Source: Natrinema gelatinilyticum (GTDB lineage Archaea > Halobacteriota > Halobacteria > Halobacteriales > Natrialbaceae). Taken from it: 64,000 bases of DNA. The translations under genes and the position numbers were made by a program. Under the pieces are notes generated by a model. The model did no database searches. It was not told where the DNA came from and saw only the letters and a list, made by a program, of their open reading frames with translations. The stretch lies in NCBI RefSeq assembly GCF_024266705.1, contig NZ_CP100756.1:3286001-3350000 (forward strand). Reading direction: 5' to 3'. Every line of letters begins with the position of its first letter. Position 1 is the first letter of the stretch. Below, piece by piece: positions 61,617-64,000 of this stretch.

Positions 61617-62630
61617 TCACCGCAACGCCCGAACGCCGAACGCCGACACCGACAGGCCGCCGATGAGGACCGGCATCCAGTAGATCGCACCCCGGAAAAT
61701 GAGAACGGCTGCGGTGACCGCAGACGCTGGAACGCCGGTTGTCGGCACCAGAAGCGTTACGAAGGCGGCTTCAATCCCGCCGAGCCCGCCCGGGAGCGGT
61801 GCTGCGCCTGCGAGGTTCGCCAGCGGTATCACGAACAGCAGGATATATGCCGGGACGTCGTACCCCAGCGCCGCGAACGCGACCGTGAGCGCGGCCGTTT
61901 GAAAAAGCCACCCGCACAGCGACAGCCCGGTGACCGCGACGAGCCGCCATCGGTCGGTCGCCACGCGCTCGATGTTCTCGAAGAACCGCCCCATTCGATC
62001 CGCGATTTCTTCCTCAAGCGTCTCGGGATCGAACCGGTCCAACCGGCCCAGTCTGGGGGCGATGATCGAAGGGAGTCGCTCGGCTATCGTGGTGTGATAC
62101 TGCCAGACGAGCGCCATGACGATCACGATACCGCCTATCAACGCGACCGCCGAACCGACTGCCGTCTCGAGGCGACTGCCCAGGGCGGCGGTGGTCGCGT
62201 AGTAGGCGACGCCAACCAGTATGAGCGAAATCGAGGGGACGACGTTGATGACGTCGACGCTCGCGATTCCGACGAGGCCGCTTTCGTAGCGAGCGTCCGA
62301 GACTTTCGAGATGAGTAAGGCGGCGATCGGTTCGCCGCCAGCCTGACCGAACGGTGTCACGTTGTTGGCGAAGACGGCGCCGGCATAGACGAGAAACGAC
62401 TTGCCGATCGGGATGTGGATGCCCAGAGAAGCGAGGACGGTTCGGAGCATGAGGCTCCACGCGGCCAGCCAGCAGAGCGCGAGACCGAACGTCCCGGCGA
62501 CCAGCGACGGCTCTGCCGACAGCAGCGAGTCGATGACACTACGCGCACCGACGAAAAAGAACAGTACGGCGAAGACCGCGACCGCCCCGACGGCCCCGAT
62601 AATAAATGCATGCCGATTTCGCTCGTCCAT
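61617..62630 (-). CDS. Lysylphosphatidylglycerol-synthase-TM / UPF0104 family membrane protein
   Basis: 337 residues from ATG 62630, with about eight to nine membrane helices. The family signature is seen in the N-terminal helices, VFANNVTPFGQAGGEPIAAL and PLANLAGAAPLPGGLGGIEA. The soluble loop DPETLEEEIADRMGRFFENI lies between helices. Such proteins are flippase or transferase-like partners in lipid or glycan metabolism, with no specific substrate here. Its stop overlaps a possible GTG of the DUF457 gene. Confidence 0.88.
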   Translation of the reverse strand: MDERNRHAFIIGAVGAVAVFAVLFFFVGARSVIDSLLSAEPSLVAGTFGLALCWLAAWSLMLRTVLASLGIHIPIGKSFLVYAGAVFANNVTPFGQAGGEPIAALLISKVSDARYESGLVGIASVDVINVVPSISLILVGVAYYATTAALGSRLETAVGSAVALIGGIVIVMALVWQYHTTIAERLPSIIAPRLGRLDRFDPETLEEEIADRMGRFFENIERVATDRWRLVAVTGLSLCGWLFQTAALTVAFAALGYDVPAYILLFVIPLANLAGAAPLPGGLGGIEAAFVTLLVPTTGVPASAVTAAVLIFRGAIYWMPVLIGGLSVSAFGVRALR

Positions 62631-62723
62631 GCCTGGTATCAATCGTCAGTAAACTTGAAACGTCTGATCGACATTGGTGACCGAATTACTACGGGAGAAC
62701 CGTTGCTATCGTGCTTCAATCGA

Positions 62724-62729
62724 TTTATC
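62724..62729 (+). promoter_or_regulatory. TATA-like box for the sulfatase-superfamily gene
   Basis: TTTATC lies about 26-31 bases before the ATG at 62755. The spacing is that of a leaderless haloarchaeal promoter. Confidence 0.45.
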
Positions 62730-62754
62730 TGGCTGGAGCCGAGTGCCACCAGTA

Positions 62755-64000
62755 ATGGACAGGACTCGTTCGTCGAACGTCCTCTTCGTCGTTCTCGATA
62801 CGGTCCGAAAGGATCATCTCGGGCCATACGGCTACGAACGGGAGACGACGCCAGCACTGTCGCGGTTCGCCGAGGAGGCGACCGTGTTCGAATCGGCGGT
62901 CGCTCCTGCACCGTGGACGCTGCCCGTCCACGCCTCGTTATTCACCGGGCTCTATCCGAGCCAACACGGGGCCGACCAGGGGAGCCCGTACCTAGACGGC
63001 GTGACGACGCTCGCATCCGTTCTGTCGTCGGCCGGCTACGACACGGCGTGTTATTCTTCGAACGCCTGGATCACGCCGTACACGAGCCTCACTGACGGCT
63101 TCGACGATCACGATTCATTCTTCGAAGTCCTTCCTCGAGACGTCCTCTCTGGCCCGCTGGCCAGCGCGTGGCAGGCGGTCAACGACAACGACTACCTCCG
63201 CGAACTGGCGTCGAAACTCGTCAGGCTCGGTGCGATGGCGCACGCCAAACTCGCAAGCGGCGAGGGCGCCGACTCGAAGACGCCCTCGGTCGTCGACCGG
63301 ACGAAGGCGTTTATCGACGACAGCGACAGCGATGCGGGCTGGTTCGCGTTTGTCAATCTGATGGACGCTCACCTCCCGTACTACCCGCCCGAGGAGTACC
63401 GCGAGAGATTCGCTCCCGGCGTCGACCCCGACGACGTCTGTCAGAATTCCAAGGAGTACAACTCCGGTGCTCGAGCGATCGACGACGACGAGTGGGAGGC
63501 CATCCGTGGGCTCTATGACGCCGAGATCAGCCACATGGACGCCGAACTTGGCCGACTGTTCGACTGGTTGCGTGAGACCGACCAGTGGGAGGAGACGACC
63601 GTCGTCGTCTGTGCTGACCACGGCGAACTCCACGGCGAACACGATCTGTACGGCCACGAGTTCGCCCTCTACGACCAACTGATAAACGTCCCATTACTGG
63701 TGAAACACCCCGAACTCGACGCCGAGCGCCGCGACGATCTCGTCGAACTGCTGGACCTCTATCACACGACGCTGGATGCCCTGAACGTCGACCCGGATGA
63801 CCTGGGCGAACCGACCGGAGACGACGCGGCCGTCGCACGCGATCCGACACGGTCGCTCCTCTCGAGCGACTATCGGACGTTCGACGGGACGACCGAGACG
63901 GACCCCGGACAACGGGCGGTTCTCGACGGCGACGACGATGGCGATTACGCGTTCGTCGAGTACGCCCAGCCGGTTATCGAACTTCACCACCTGGAGGAGA
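62755..64000 (+). CDS. Sulfatase-superfamily hydrolase/transferase (cut by window edge)
   Basis: About 415 residues are visible, with the C terminus outside the window. NVLFVVLDTVRKDHLGPYGY gives the metal-ligand Asp. The nucleophile site reads APWTLPVHASLFTGLYPSQH, where the formylglycine Cys/Ser is Thr and the following Arg is His. VVVCADHGELHGEHDLYGHE carries the second metal set. A threonine nucleophile is typical of phospho-transfer members of the superfamily, so a phosphoglycerol- or phosphoethanolamine-transferase-like role is as likely as sulfate ester cleavage. Haloarchaea often place such genes near surface glycan loci. Confidence 0.85.
   Translation, partial: MDRTRSSNVLFVVLDTVRKDHLGPYGYERETTPALSRFAEEATVFESAVAPAPWTLPVHASLFTGLYPSQHGADQGSPYLDGVTTLASVLSSAGYDTACYSSNAWITPYTSLTDGFDDHDSFFEVLPRDVLSGPLASAWQAVNDNDYLRELASKLVRLGAMAHAKLASGEGADSKTPSVVDRTKAFIDDSDSDAGWFAFVNLMDAHLPYYPPEEYRERFAPGVDPDDVCQNSKEYNSGARAIDDDEWEAIRGLYDAEISHMDAELGRLFDWLRETDQWEETTVVVCADHGELHGEHDLYGHEFALYDQLINVPLLVKHPELDAERRDDLVELLDLYHTTLDALNVDPDDLGEPTGDDAAVARDPTRSLLSSDYRTFDGTTETDPGQRAVLDGDDDGDYAFVEYAQPVIELHHLEE

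Overview
The window is a piece of a haloarchaeal chromosome. The base composition is GC-rich, the predicted proteins are strongly acidic, starts are often leaderless with a TATA-like box about 25 bases upstream, and several families are archaeal or haloarchaeal (S17e, MBF1, CofD, archaeal triosephosphate isomerase, a Bat-type regulator, HalOD1, DUF5794, an intron-containing tRNA-Trp). Gene content resembles the Natrialba/Natrinema/Haloterrigena group, but I cannot fix the genus.

From 0 to 22.8 kb the window is mostly core chromosome. It holds a truncated geranylgeranyl-reductase-like gene, a D-2-hydroxyacid dehydrogenase, a stress protein, aspartate-semialdehyde dehydrogenase next to S17e, and a Na+/H+ antiporter. 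A minus-strand cofactor-type block follows (DUF447, CitG-like, Dus-like, CofD), with a cupin and an unusual receiver protein inside it. Then come two divergent covalent-flavin oxidases, a glutamate-cysteine-ligase-like enzyme, DNA ligase, the overlapping hisC / Fap7-like kinase / CDP-alcohol transferase operon, MBF1 and tpiA.

From 22.8 to 25.1 kb is a gene-poor stretch with a broken TIR-domain gene and two small membrane proteins. From 25.1 to 42.4 kb are an HMG-CoA-synthase-like/DUF35 fusion overlapping a thiolase, a DHH phosphoesterase, Hsp20, a DJ-1/PfpI protein, a TetR-MATE efflux operon with a perfect palindromic operator, a second antiporter, a fused E1-like/YcaO enzyme, a Tat lipoprotein whose stop codon coincides with an IS200/IS605-like end, a cytidylate-kinase relative lacking the P-loop lysine, and IMP dehydrogenase.

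A tRNA-Trp gene with a box C/D guide intron lies at 42.4 kb. From about 43.4 to 49.7 kb an accessory zone follows, with lower GC, small palindromes, pseudogenes (Tat-exported protein, alpha/beta hydrolase, membrane protein), one decayed and one intact-looking IS630-type element, and a few small proteins.

From 49.8 to 64 kb gene order is dense again: flavin reductase, membrane proteins, the haloarchaeal CTAG-type methylase (Zim-like), a large PAS/GAF Bat-type regulator with a HalOD1 protein, a tandem stress protein, an arylsulfotransferase-like protein, DedA, two DUF457 membrane hydrolases, a UPF0104-type membrane protein and a truncated sulfatase-superfamily gene. No rRNA and no CRISPR array were seen. 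The observations most worth testing are the fused E1-like/YcaO cyclodehydratase, the HMG-CoA-synthase-like fusion without its catalytic cysteine, the Dus-like/CofD/DUF447/CitG block, and the nested palindromic element at 30.8 kb.
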